A stretch of DNA of 64,000 nt from contig CP103024.1 in NCBI GenBank assembly GCA_024752435.1, forward strand, positions 1,302,001 through 1,366,000, written 5' to 3'. Positions 52,201-64,000 of this stretch are shown in pieces; the stretch's first letter is position 1, and each line of letters opens with the position of its first letter. Under the pieces are notes generated by a model. It was not told where the DNA came from, ran no database searches, and saw nothing but the letters and a program-made list of their open reading frames with translations. The position numbers were made by a program, and so were the translations under genes. Source of the DNA: Allantophomopsis cytisporea (Eukaryota > Ascomycota > Leotiomycetes > Phacidiales > Phacidiaceae).

Positions 52201-52850
52201 CCCAGGTATCGATCCAGGACAAGGGCAGTTGATTGACCGACCCTGTTGTGCCCGTCAGCACAAGTGAGAAAGAAAGCGGCAGACCCTTCACTGCAGACCC
52301 CTTGCAACCCTTTTCCACTGGACACCCTCTGATACTTTCCTTCATTCTCCCAATTCAATTATCATTATCATCAGTCGACTAAGGTATTGTACTATCTCGA
52401 CATGATTCAACTACTCATTACCAACTACTTCCAGCCCTTTCAACTACTCCAGCTACTTCAAGACAAGACCATTATTTGACAAGAGCGGCATGAAGAGGCC
52501 AATGAATATTGTCCATGCAGTGCTCCTTTGAACCTAGATCGTCCCCTTGATCTCCTCTTATTTCCTTATCCACTCCCAAGTCCGCACAGGCCAAATTATA
52601 CTCAGTGAGGCCCAAGCATCCACCAATTCTCCTCTCTCATTTACAGGCTTGCTTGCATGGGGGGTGGAAGAAGGGCACACGAACAGGCACGATTGTACTA
52701 AAATGTACTAAATTCTACCACGACCTCACGACAGTTTATCATAGATATTGTCAACAGCACCGCCCCCCCCCGACACCCACTGCATACCAATAACAAGAAT
52801 GATAACAACCATAATGATGAGTGATTAAGAAACAATAAACAATAAACAAT

Positions 52851-52937
52851 GAAGAAGAAAGACGAAAGACGAAAGAAGAAAGAAGAACGAAGAACGAAGA
52901 ACGAAGAACGAAGAACGAAGAACGAAGAACGAAGAAA
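52851..52937. repeat. GAAGAAC heptamer minisatellite
   Basis: About seven GAAGAAC/GAACGAA units preceded by GAAAGAC/GAAAGAA variants, purine-only except for the C residues. Confidence 0.9.
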
Positions 52938-53519
52938 GATGGTAATTACTTATAATTTCCATTTCCATTTCCATTCACCGGTCTACGACGGCTCTATGTC
53001 TGTGTATTCCTCACTTGATTTCACCAACCCAATCGTTAGCCTCGATTTACTCTCCTAGTAAGGTAGGTAGGTCAAGTCACCAAGTGGAAGAAGCGTAAGG
53101 AAGAGGTAATGTAGGTAATGTATTCTTACCTACTCTACTCGTGCTGCTATGCTACTCATCCATACTACTCAGGGCCATACTGTCTGTAACATCCATACAT
53201 ACATACTAGTACTACTATCCTCTCCACCCTCCCCCAACCCTGTCTCCACCCCCATCTACAGGGATGTATTCGCCAGTCACAGGGATTTAGTAGGTCCGCA
53301 CAGAAGCCTTTCCGACACTTTCCACACACTTTATGGCTCCTTGAGCGCCCTTGACCCAAATCTACCAACCACCACAACCGCACCACCACCGTCATAAACA
53401 GATTCTCTCAACAGTAGTTCCATAGTAGTACAAACCTCTAGACCTCCCCCAAAACCTTCTCGAACATCTTCAATACACCATCCTCTTTCCCTTACACAAT
53501 CTCGAAACTTCAAACGGGA

Positions 53520-53604
53520 CTCCCAGAGAGAACAGAGAGAGAACAGAGAGAGAGAAGAGAAGAGAAGAGCAGGAGAGATACGAGAGAGAAAAGAACCGAG
53601 AAGA
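53520..53604. repeat. AGAG purine tract
   Basis: Purine-rich AGAGA units with occasional C, directly before the AGCAG repeat, about 600-680 bp upstream of the LIM gene. Confidence 0.75.
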
Positions 53605-53649
53605 GAGCAGAGCAGAGCAGAGCAGAGCAGAGCAGAGCAGAGCAGAGCA
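53605..53649. repeat. AGCAG pentanucleotide repeat
   Basis: About nine tandem copies of AGCAG, about 550 bp upstream of the LIM gene. Confidence 0.93.
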
Positions 53650-54199
53650 AAAGAGATCCAAAAGGCCACCAACCGAAATTCACTCCCCACAGAAAAGGCT
53701 ATCCACAGACTCAGGAGATCTCTCTTATCGACCACTGTCCTTACAACCCAACAGCATATTTGTTTAACACTGCATACCAAAGCGCAAGACTTCAATCCTT
53801 ACTCCATTGTTCTAACGTTGTATTTTACCTTACTTTTTTCAACCTATCCAGCATTGTTTCCTGCTGTCATAGAAGAAAGAAAGAAAAAAAGATCTTACCA
53901 TCGCTCCAGTCAGCGATCAGATCTCACCCGAAACGCTCCAAGCGCCCACGGTGTTTCGATATATATCCTTCCTCACCGTCATCTGACTTGCTATTTAATA
54001 CTCCAATTGGCAGACTCGCTGTCATAAGGATCTTTGTCATCTTCTTCAAACTATCGACACTCATTGTTTTTTTTTTCAACGTCCGCCTGTGTTGTTCAGT
54101 CTGGCATATTCTATGATCTAGACAATTATCTGAACGTTATCGGAGTGGAAAGTGCGCAACGAAACGAGAAGGCCTCATAAAATCACCTAATCAGCAACC

Positions 54200-56457
54200 A
54201 TGGCCGCCCCCAGAGCATCGAGTTTCCTACCGACAATAAAATGCTCGAACTGCGCGAGGGAAATTGAGATCTCCATGATGGGAGACCATATTTGCAGTGG
54301 GGCTACCTCTGAACGTATGTCTTACATCGCAACATCTCATCATCTTTAACACTACATGGTAGCTGACTCTCGCATAGCAACTCCTCCCCCAGATTCGCAA
54401 GGAGTATTCCCAAGCAATAGTCAAGAGAATCCACCAAATAGTGTCTATAAGCAAACTCCAACAAACGGTGCCGGCTTCCTTAAACCCAGTCGAGCAATGC
54501 CCCCTCGAGTAGACACCTCCGCAGCCAGTACGTCGATCCGTCTCATCGTCCTCCGACTTCAACTGACCTTTATACAGATCGCCCTTTCCTTCGACCAACA
54601 GATCAGCTCACTCCCATCAGTGCCTACTCCGACTACTCCCGCAGCCCATCGCCTATGACCCCAAGTTCTGGACGATCCAGATCACCATTTGGCAGACCGC
54701 AGCGAAGTGCTACAGCTCCTCCACAACGAAACGGACAATCGGCAGTCATGATGTCCTCCGGTATAGATTCGCCATTCCCACCCTTTGGCGCCACGATCCG
54801 CAATCCATCAACACCCAAGATGGCTCCCGCAACTTTTGGAGGCAGTCGTAGCCACAGCAGCCATGGCCACCGCAACACACAACATAGAGACAACCATAAT
54901 CATAATCATAATCATAATGACACCCATAATCACCCAGAGAGACTTGCGAGTCCCGAACCAATGCGTCCGTCAGCGGGTCAAAGAAGCGCGACTGAAGGAG
55001 GTCTCATTTCGAGGGTGAATACGATCGCACCAGCACCATTCGGTATTACAGCAGATGACGACAAGGATTTGGAGCAGACCAGCAATGGACACCAGCGTAC
55101 TGCTACTGCCGGCAGTATCAAGAGCTTGACCAACAAGCCAGAAGATGCAGAGAAGCAGAGCCACACAAAGAATGCTTCGGTCTCGAGTACCACTTCCAGT
55201 GGAAAGCCACGACCAGGACCTGAGGCATATGAAGGACTTGTTGTTCCAGAAGAGAGTGGAGGGAGCGAGTGGCCTAGAGTCTTGGAGAGCCGCGCTCAAA
55301 CGTTCCCAAAGCGTTCGGACAGCGAAACTTCATCCAGTTCAGCAAGAAGACCTTCTGAACCTGGATCGAAGCCTGTTGGACTACGTGCCCCGTCTCGTGC
55401 GGGTAATGAAAATGGCTCAATTTCAGGATCTCCGCCAAAGCCAAGAATGTCGCATAGACGACCTTCGAGAGTTCCAGATCTCTCGCGACCTCTCCCTCCA
55501 CGGGGAGTGAGTCTCATCGGCTCCAGAAATGGTGGTACCAGAGGAGATGTTGTACCAGAAGTGCCGAATATCAATATGGCTTCCGAATTCGGCATTGGAA
55601 ATCCATATCATACTCCATCCGACTCACAATCATCTAACGGTTCCGGCTACAGTGACCATAGCAAGACCAGCTCACGCTCAAGTCCACCAACTTCTGGTCA
55701 CCCTCATAGAAAACCATCCGATACTTCAAGTATCGATAACCTCATGGCTGACATTCAATCCACCATGATTGAAGGCGAGCCCAAGGGGATTCCCATCAAG
55801 GCAGCACCACTCATGGCGCCACCAATGCCACAGCTTGCGACATCCCTCCCCGCCGCACCATTCGCAAGACCCGAATCTCCAATGGATCCCGCTATCCAGG
55901 ATGGCTGTCTATCGCCTATAGATGCGGCCGACCCTCTCCCTCCACCCCTCACACGCGCAAATACCGCCCCAGTGAACCCCGAAAAGCCTGTGAAGCGCCG
56001 TGGCACTACCTCCAAGGGAAACTGCAAGGCCTGCAGCAAGCCCATTACAGGAAAATCGATTTCGTCGGCCGATGGTCGCCTCACAGGTCGGTACCACAAG
56101 GCATGTTTTGTATGCAAGACCTGCTCAGAGCCCTTCTCCACATCAATGTTTTATGTGCACAACGATGCACCCTACTGCGAGCGTCATTACCACAAGGTCA
56201 ATGGCAGTATCTGCAAGTCCTGCGACAAGGGTATTGAGGGCGAATATCTCGCCACTGAGGACCGCAGCAAATATCACAAGGGCTGCCTCAAATGCATGGA
56301 CTGCACACGCATACTCAAAAGCGATTATTTCGAGATGGGAGGCCGCGTTTATTGTGAACGTGATGCTTTCCGTCGTGCTCAGAACAATCGTGGATTACAG
56401 ATTGGCGGCCGCGAGAGGATGGAGAGGAGAACAACGAGATTGATGATGATGGGATGA
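54200..56457 (+). CDS. pxl1: Paxillin-like LIM-domain protein
   Basis: Three exons (54200-54314, 54378-54527, 54578-56457) give 714 residues. The N-terminus IKCSNCAREIEISMMGDHIC is a conserved fungal cysteine motif. A long Ser/Pro/Arg-rich disordered region follows, including an Asn-His run (NHNHNHNHNDTHNH) coded by an ATAATC microsatellite at 54895-54935. Two LIM domains close the protein: CKACSKPITG...CFVCKTCSEPF...CERHYHK and CKSCDKGIEGEYL...CLKCMDCTRIL...CERDAFRR. Yeast Pxl1 relatives link Rho signalling to actin at growth sites and septa, so a polarity or cytokinesis role is likely. Both introns keep frame. Confidence 0.9.
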
Positions 56458-59011
56458 TCACGCTCATTACCCCTTTTGCGCTTTCCTTTGTCGCATGTAT
56501 CGCCTTCTTCTCGTCCCACTTCGAGGGAGAGGAGGAAGGGAAGAAGATTCTTCATTTGCTTGATAACAACACTGCTTGCTTCTTCGTTTTCCATGATTTA
56601 TTTCGATCGGCGATATTATACCCCCCGACTTTACCTTGTATATCAACCGCGGTCAAGCCACTCGCATTTGCCTTCACCACTTTAGCTCTACCTATTTTCG
56701 CGCCATCTTTCCAGTTTTTACTACCTTTGGAAAACATCCATACTGGCTGGATGTCAAGTTTCTCTTCGCTGCGCACTTAATTGTGTTTGTTGTTCTATAA
56801 GCTGGTTCTGGTGTTGAATACCCTTTCTTATATTGGTGTTGGGAGGCTCATATTCTGTACAATGCGCGGAATGTGTAATTATTAGTTAGTCAAAAGTACG
56901 CTGCTTCGATTTAATCTTTGTGCCTCTTTCTTATGTGAATGTCGCTTTGATACTGAAAATGCCAAGTGATTGGTAGGTAGTGAATGTAAATATTGTAAGA
57001 AACGTGTGAAGTGATACAATAGAGTAGAGTAGCCAATGACTTACCGATCTTACACCTAATCCCATGATATATGGTTATAGACATATGCTTGAAATCGTAT
57101 ACGGGTGAGCGATGCTATGCTTGAAAATGTTCATAGAACCTTCCTCAACAAGCAGGTCAAGTCACGATATTGCATCACCACCCTCACTCCATTCACCTAA
57201 ACACCACTCCCTACCAAGCAGACGACCACACAATCCCACACCTCACCTCCCACGACATGAGTGCGCATCCCCAACACGGCAATCTATCAAAACTCCCCAT
57301 CCCCATCCCCAATCCCCTCTGCAGATGTCATGCATCGCATCGCAGCGCATCTCAATATTCCTTGCTCACGCAAACAGGTCCAACATCATGCGGCTGCAAT
57401 GCCACCCCCACCAGATCGCCAAGAAATTCGTCGGGATCACGCAATGCGAGGCTATGGGTACACAAGAACAGACGACGGCTCGAAAGATCGCTTCTGTGGA
57501 CTCAAAGGGCTTTGAAGGAGTTTTGCGCCCTTCACGAGCTGTTTTGGGCCAATGGAAGGGAGGACGTCGGTATGGCTGCTTGTCTGCCGCTAAGTTCGCA
57601 AGTCTGTTGATGCGCTGCGATGCGCTGCGCTTATCCTTCCTTACGATGGGCTTGGACTGGACTGGACTAGATTGGAGTGGAATGGTTGTTTGTCTCTCTG
57701 CATCGTGGATTGGTGAGAGTGAAAGGGTGGTACAGATCTCTTGATCTTGTTGTGTAATACTACTCGCTGTGCATGCTGTGTTGCTATATGTCATGTGTAC
57801 TGCGGATGGAGGACCTGACCTTGGGGTTGCTCGAGGATGTGCAGTGAAGTGGGTCGTGCTGCTAGGCGGGCTCCTGGAGCACATCATACATTGATCGTCG
57901 GGGCTGCGGTGCGAAAGGGATTGGGATGGGATGATGTTCACTCCGATTCGATTCAGCCAAGGTAAGATATTTATGCCGGCGGCTTGGAGAAGGGAGGGTG
58001 GTACGTCGGATGGCTGCTTTTCCACGTAAGATTGGGTGCTTGATTAATGGCTGTGAAGGGAGAGACAATTTCAAGTCAGACGTCTTGTCAGGTCACCGTG
58101 GTGGTACTTGTACTGCACTTTCCAACATACCTACAACACCAAGAGGGCATCATCTGTGACTATCTCATGTAAGTATATATACTGCGGCTGGACAAACGGT
58201 GGTTATACTCTGTCCATATGATAACTGATATCTTAAGTTACGCAATTTGTTTGTTTATTTATGTGGTTGTACTTGCACATGCACTTGTGAGAGTACGTAC
58301 TGCGCATCTAGTATTAAGTATATATTACTTAACAGGTGGTGATATTTGCGTGCAGCTTCTCCTTTACCTCCAAACAGGTCCCGGTGTCACTCATGTAATT
58401 TATCCAGACAGCCTCTTCTCTCTTCCCTTTTGACCCATCTACCTACATATCAGCGGCGTTATATCAAATATATTATATATTATATTGTTTGCATTCATGC
58501 CGCCACTCTTCAATCGAAATCTGCCACTTGCGCTCATGATCGCCATTGGCCCTGCAGTTCCTTGACTGTTTCAGAGTTCACTCACTTCTTCAACTCCTAA
58601 GGCACCGTCATACACATCCGTTCCCCACAACATTAATGACCCTCATCTCTGGCCCTGTCATCTTTGTGAGTCGAGGGGTCTCAGGTACCGCGCTCGCACT
58701 CCCGCATACGAATCCTCCTCCACCAGATCCTTCCACAAAATCATATGAAACAGCAACGACACCTCACCCACATTCTTTCTCAATCTTTCCAAAATCAAGG
58801 CGTATTTTCCTACCTTTTATAAAAATCCAAGTCTTCATTTCTACCTCTTTTCCCTTGTGTTTTCCCCTTGTTTTTCTACTTCGTGCTTCTGGCTTGACGC
58901 CTTTTAACATTCAGGTCCCAAGACTTCGCGATTGGATTTCCAACGGCCAGTAGCGCAAGGCTTGCTCTTGGTAGCACCTTAGCGCGCCAATAACGCCCAC
59001 TGCGAGGCATC
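56458..59011. other. 2.5-kb spacer without a supported gene
   Basis: Between the LIM and DUF3405 genes on the same strand. Two long overlapping frames on opposite strands (57112-57744 plus, 57366-58025 minus) have low-information composition and no domain; neither is called. The last 350 bp before 59012 are C/T-rich leader. Confidence 0.5.
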
Positions 59012-61279
59012 ATGCCCCCTCGATTTCGAAGCAGCATTGTTCTTGCTTTCATCTTTGTCACAATCTTTCTACTGATCGCACGATCCAATAACATCCAAGA
59101 ATATGGTCAGAATACCTTGTCGGCGCTGAAGGACTCCCAGGCTGCTAAGGGACTCGTAGGATATGTGACGGGAGGAGATAGACAATCCAAGGTCGACGGG
59201 AATGGCGAGAGTACAAAGGAAGACCGTCCTGAGTCGTTGGCACCGAATGCTGGCGGGGAAAATCCCCCAGATGGACCGTCCGCTGAATGGAAAACTTCAT
59301 CGACCTTGAAGCCACAAGAGCAATATATCCAGGAATATGAACACATTTCCAAGTAAGTATATTGGTAAATCATTGTCGGATTTATGCTGATGGTATGTTA
59401 GATCAGGAAAGATTGGCGCCATCTATGAAAACACGCTCTCGAGATTAGATATCAAGGCCGGTGCACAGGATAAGAGCTGTGTCTCACCATCCACCGAGAC
59501 GAAACCTACATACGCCCCGGAGCCACCAAAGGTTTATAACCCATATCCAGAATATAACAGTGATGAGTGGAGACAAAACAATACTGGAAGTTACGTGAAA
59601 TGCGATACGCCATGGTCAAACATTTCTGCGACATCTGATGAGATCTTAGTATATACAGGCCAACTTAAGGGCTATCCTATGCCATCGTTTGGCTCGTACG
59701 ATCTCCTTGGTATCGACAAGCAAATCTGTTATGAACGTCACGGCCGCTTGGGTCCTTATGGATATGATGATCCTGCGCACCCAAATCGCAAGAGTATCGA
59801 TTGGGATGATGTGAGCTGGGGTGATTTACAGAGGAAATGTTTGGCTAAGAATCAGAACCGATATGACATGTCACCAAAGGGTAACAATTTTATTGAAATC
59901 GAAATTGAGGCATCTTCTGGATCGAATGCGACAAACTCTACGGTTGCAGAGCGTAATGGTTCTGTGAAAAGAAAGACTAGGACAGCCTTACTGTTGCGAG
60001 CATACTCTGGTAAGAAATATACCGAGAACGACAAGATCAATATTCGCGCAATGGTCAAAGAGTTGTCATTGGATACAGGTGGAGAATATGAGGTCTTCCT
60101 GTTGGTCCAGATCAAAGAAGATGGAGTACCCCTCTGGTCCAACGATGCAGAATACGATCGAGCCGTGCAACGAAATGTGCCTGAAGAATTCTGGGATATG
60201 ACTATTCTTTGGAACGATGCTATGATCCGCGCATGGTATCCAGCTCTTCCAGAAGGAGTTTCCGACGTTCATGTATCACAATGGCTATCTGTGCAGCGCT
60301 TCTCTCAGGAACATCCCGAGTTCGATTATTACTGGAATTGGGAGCTCGACTCCCGCTACACGGGTCATCACTACGACCTCCTTGAAAAGCTCTCCAAATT
60401 CGCTGCTGAGCAACCCCGCAAAGGACTCTGGGAGCGCAACGAACGCTTCTATATTCCGTCTCTACATGGTGACTTCGCAACCGACTTCCGTAAGAACGTC
60501 GAAAGCCGATCAACACAGACCGTTTGGCAAGCACCACTTCTTCCGGATGTTCAGCCCATCGGGCCACGCCCTCCTGTCTCCTCGCCCACCGATGATAATT
60601 ACGAATGGGGTGTCGGCGAACCAGCGGACTACATCTCCTTAGGTCCCATTTTCAACCCAAACAATACCGCCTGGGTTGGCGGTCCTGACGTCTGGGGCTA
60701 CAAGCTCGGTGCGGATGGCACGCCACGCCGCACAACTATAATCACACAGTCTCGCTGCTCGAAACGCCTACTCGATACTATGCACGCCGAGAACCTGGCC
60801 GGCAACCACGTCAGTTCGGAGATGACCCCGCAGACCGTCTCATTACATCATGGTCTTAAGGCTGTCTACGCGCCTCACCCGGTCTTCTTCGATCGCGAAT
60901 GGAAAGCTGAGAGTCTTGAACGTTGGTTCAACCCCGGTCCTGAGGGACAGAGTGGCAGTGGATTAGAGAGTCCTTTCGGATGGGGTCGAGAAAGTCGCTT
61001 TGCGGGCAGTACTTGGTATTACCGCGCGGAAGCACCGATGAGGCTTTACAATAACTGGATGGGTTGGGAGGATAGCGGGGTTGGTGGTCCTGCTGTGAGT
61101 ATCTCCTAGTGTGGATCTTATGAGATTTCATGTACTGACTTTGAGCTTGATAGTGGGAGAAATTGCATGGCAGAGCTTGCTTGCCTGCTATGTTGCTGCA
61201 CCCAATTAAGGATGTGATTGAGACTAGTAAGGGGTATTCTTCTACCTCTTATCTTCCATACGATGATATCGATACTTAG
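59012..61279 (+). CDS. DUF3405 type II membrane protein
   Basis: Three exons (59012-59352, 59402-61094, 61154-61279) give 719 residues. A short basic start is followed by one membrane anchor (IVLAFIFVTIFLLIARS), then a luminal region. The DUF3405 core is recognisable: KCDTPWSNISATSDEILVYT, KRKTRTALLLRAYSGKKYTE, EYEVFLLVQIKEDGVPLWSN, FDYYWNWELDSRYTGHHYDL, and GLKAVYAPHPVFFDREWKAE. The type II layout and the WELDxRYTGH segment suggest a Golgi glycosyltransferase-like fold, but the activity of this fungal family is not established. The last exon (WEKLHGRACLPAMLLHPIKD) is confirmed by in-phase splicing and ends at a TAG. Confidence 0.87.
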
Positions 61280-63204
61280 AAATCCTACTACACGACGAAG
61301 GGAGGAAGAGGAGATAGAGTAGATGGCTACACCCTAGAAAGGCTAAAAGCTAGGCAGTTCTTGTTAGACACAGGCGGTGGAATCGGCGTTGATAAACTCA
61401 AGATATTTGGGTTGGAGGATCATGTTCTTTTTTCTCTTGTTTGGGGATCCTAGTGATAATCGCGGCGCTTGGGGGTGCATTTAGGGTGTATATAGAGATG
61501 ATGACTACGCACTCCCACTGCACTTGGGAGCGCCGCTGTCCAAGAGTACTTTATGAAATCAGATACGACAGAAACACTAAACTACAACTTAGAATATATA
61601 TAACCCTACAACACTGCTTGCTGATAGAAACTGAGAACAATACCGTTGTCGCAGCGTAGAGGCTTTCTTGTAGTTTTTTAGACGTGGTAATGAGTTAGAA
61701 ATGTCTAGTTCTGCAGCATCCCTGATTCCCCACCCTGGATCGTGCGTTATCGTGAGTAGATATGAAAAGCTCATACGCATGTACTACTATCTCCCAGCTT
61801 TACCAGCGTCCACCTTTTTTTGTGAGCAGACTTCCCATGTTGGTTCCTCGGTACGGTGCTGCTATATTTTCAAAGTCCTGTGATTTACTGGCTAGGATTG
61901 TTTTTGAGGAGTAAGACCATATGATTTGTCAGATGCGGCGGTAAGCCTTGCGGTCAGTCTCTACGGCACCACGGGTAGTTTCGTGGGATGATAATGGGGT
62001 TATGAAAGTTTCAGGTAGAGATAATGACAATTTAGTGAGCGGTAAGTAAGATTCTTAGAATATTCATTTCATCTTGGGGCTCTTTCACGTTGTTACGTTC
62101 GTGATAACCGGTTTCATATAAGGGAAGCTGAAGCTGCTTCGGCTGCAGAGAGGGGTAAGCGGACAAGTTGGCTCCGGATGGATTTCAGTATTGGTTCTGT
62201 TTGCAGGAGAGTAGGTTAAGAGTCTTGCAAGGTAATATTGTAAGTGAGCCGCGCATCTTATCGTTGTTCTTTTGGCAGTGAATGTCTAGCTCTTAAGGTA
62301 ATATACCAGGCTCTGTCTGTTAAATGAATCAAAATGAGAAGCAGGTGTTTACTAATTGTGTATATAGATAAATACATATAACAGGGTTCGATTCCCTTGA
62401 AAGGATGCAACAGTCATCAAGTCACAGTGCTCTAGCCAATCATAATGACCACAATATCCGTCCACTTATCGGAGATTTGCCCGCGTGCAGGCTGACAGAG
62501 GTAGTGAAGTCGCATTGTGGCAGTTGCTGTTGCTTTTGCTGCTCAGCCTTGTCTAAATCTTGTAAGTCATGCCATCCGCGAATCTGGAAATCAACGAATT
62601 CATGTGTTTTCATCTTTCTTTGAATTCCGGATCATCCATTTGCCTTTCTGATCAAGTGAACTTTCGATGTTTCTTTCTGCTAAGAACGCCGAAAAGACAG
62701 CGTTCTACCTCTTGACTGAAATTTATCCTTTTTCTGGAATCCTTCAGTTTGCGCAATGTTAGAAAGCGGTACGAAGACAACAACAATCACATATTGTACG
62801 ATTCGGCACTGAAATCCTCTATGACTCATCATTGCTAACAAACCTTGAAGAAGCTTTGTGGCAAGCCACAAGCTACATGCTCAGCAGAGTCGACAAGTTT
62901 CTCTATCAGCCAACGACTGAAGCCGCCTGTCACTAAGGAGACGAATAGGATCTTAAGAGGAAGTCGAAAGCATAGATATGTTTTGAGCATAGCCGTGATG
63001 GCCGATAGCAAGTAAGTTCCAAACTAATCATTCTATCATCTGGTTTTGACAGTCCGCCAAGGCAAGCTTTGTTGTTGATTCTTTGGGCTCAAGACAAAGA
63101 AAAAGGTATGACATCAATTATCAAGCATGGACTTGCAATTGACCATGCCGAGAGAAGGATACCTACCATTGCAGAGTCGTACTTTCGGGCTCTAGCGTGG
63201 ATAT
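61280..63204. other. Spacer before the NACHT-type remnant
   Basis: 1.9 kb of AT-rich DNA. A sequence at 62385-62397 (GGGTTCGATTCCC) looks like a tRNA T-arm, but no matching acceptor stem or A box was found. Nothing else is recognised. Confidence 0.45.
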
Positions 63205-64000
63205 GCTCACAGACCGCAGAGCCATGTATCTACCAGAAGCCAGAATATCAGATTCGGCAGTCAGGTACCATAGTTTGGTCTGCAGGGAGTGCCGGCCACA
63301 GAGTGGCTCTCAACACCTATGGCCAGGCTCTGGTTGTTTAGGATCCCTAGAGCCGAACGATTCTAGTCAGTGCAATCCCATAGAATACACAAGCGCTCAT
63401 TTGTAACGATGCTGAGAATGGACTAGCCTTCTTCTATTGCGATTATAAAACCCTGATGCACAGAACTTGTCATACATATTGGGCTCCCTTGTCGAGCAAC
63501 TATCAATCACGGACGAGGAGGATCTTGATGACTTCGAGAAGTTCTACAAATCGCACGCCATTCGCGGACGTGCCCAAACTTTGACAACAAGTGAACTGTG
63601 CGAGAGGATTTGCCGGATGGGAATGCGGCACTCTGAGACAATGATTGTCGTTGATGCATTGGGCACTTTCAGATGTCAGCGTTTCTTCAAACCCTTACAT
63701 AAAGATTGTAAATCGGGTGCGACTGTGAAAAGTGGAGGAGGTACAAATTTTGGTAACTTTTTCTTCCGACATGGAACAGTCTTTAAGTATGTTATCAAAG
63801 CACGATTGGTAGCCATCGATATTTTACTGCGTTCTGGACCAAAGGTAGACCCAACTCATTTGGACGCATTTCGGTCATGGATAGTTTATGAGAGAAAATG
63901 TTCTGTTGGCGCTTTCTGTAGTGAGTTGTTCCGAACGGTACGCGTGGACGATTTAGATGGAGACGTTCGCGAAGACTTTTCCAATCCTACCCAGATGTGG
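63205..64000 (+). pseudogene. Decayed NACHT/NLR-type NTPase gene, runs off the window
   Basis: A diverged P-loop region appears in the 63069 frame (TIVWSAGSAGHRVALNTYG), where the usual GKT/GKS lysine is missing. The same frame then has TAG stops at 63339, 63348 and 63381 before the conserved-looking GLAFFYCDYK. Immediately after that Lys codon the homology moves to another frame (NPDAQNLSYILGSLVEQLS), consistent with loss of one A in the A run at 63447-63450. That second frame stays open to the window edge and includes MIVVDALGTF, a weak version of the Walker B VDALDE. Fungal NLR-type proteins act in non-self recognition. I judge this copy broken; the 3' part lies outside the window. Confidence 0.6.

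Larger units (their letters stand above)
47761..54199. other. 6.4-kb gene-free interval
   Basis: This is the largest gap in the window, between the OB-fold gene and the LIM gene. It is AT-rich to mixed, with GGT, GAAGAAC and AGCAG repeats, and C/T-rich in its last 900 bp. Open frames are short, overlapping and without domains. I find no transposase, reverse transcriptase, tRNA or rRNA in it. It may hold regulatory DNA, long leaders or non-coding transcripts. Confidence 0.55.

Noticed and set aside
57112..57744. Plus-strand 210-codon frame in the same spacer
   Set aside because: His/Pro/Ser-rich start from C-rich DNA, no domain, no clear leader or splice pattern.
57366..58025. Minus-strand 219-codon frame in the LIM-DUF3405 spacer
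   Set aside because: Low-information composition, overlaps another long frame on the other strand, no domain.
62385..62397. GGGTTCGATTCCC resembles a tRNA T-arm/B box
   Set aside because: No A box, acceptor pairing or anticodon arm at workable distance upstream; probably chance.

Overview
The window looks like nuclear DNA of a filamentous ascomycete (Pezizomycotina), and a leotiomycete-like fungus is my best guess. The evidence is short GT-AG introns of about 47-230 nt with GTANGT-like donors, C/T-rich upstream leaders, compact genes separated by 0.1-6 kb of AT- and microsatellite-rich spacers, and the gene set itself: GH53 galactanase, DUF3405 protein, 2EXR protein, UBR7/mlo2-like protein and a decayed NACHT (NLR-type) gene. 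The species cannot be read from the sequence. There are no operons, phage or bacterial mobile elements, no CRISPR, and no convincing tRNA or rRNA.

Layout, left to right: arp2 actin-related protein (+, 127-1457); aldo-keto reductase (-, 1821-2960); EamA-type transporter (+, 4637-6268); a doubtful small ORF (+, 7238-7594); 2EXR protein (+, 7737-8462); MetE-like B12-independent methionine-synthase-family protein (-, 8600-9913); F-box protein (+, 12784-14136); MFS sugar transporter (-, 15506-17084); CDK8/Ssn3 Mediator kinase (+, 18109-19754); Arf6-type GTPase (-, 20962-21888); phosphomannose isomerase (+, 25913-27335); APC-family amino-acid/choline permease (+, 28164-30004); old-yellow-enzyme-type oxidoreductase (+, 31334-32748); GTP cyclohydrolase II (+, 33302-34449); a signal-peptide/single-TM Ser-Ala-Gln-rich protein (+, 35384-37144); GH53 endo-galactanase (-, 38750-39851); MCM2 (-, 40727-43364) divergent from a UBR7/mlo2-like zinc protein (+, 43848-45586); an OB-fold/zinc-ribbon protein with a PIP-box-like N-terminus (-, 46152-47760); a 6.4-kb gene-free interval; a paxillin-like LIM protein (+, 54200-56457); a DUF3405 type II membrane protein (+, 59012-61279); and a broken NACHT-type gene running off the right edge (63205-64000).

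The genes do not form one pathway. Several are housekeeping functions: the Arp2/3 complex, Arf6 and a LIM protein for actin, polarity and membrane traffic; MCM2 and possibly the OB-fold protein for DNA replication or repair; Mediator kinase for transcription; PMI for mannosylation and cell-wall precursors; RIB1 for riboflavin. The galactanase, sugar transporter and permease fit a fungus living on plant polymers. The most interesting items are the OB-fold/zinc-ribbon protein with a possible PCNA-binding motif and a possible poison exon, the unusual Ser/Ala/Gln-rich membrane protein, E2F/MBF-like sites in the MCM2 divergent promoter, the decayed NLR-type gene, and recurring TACCTAGGTA-type motifs seen in the spacers.
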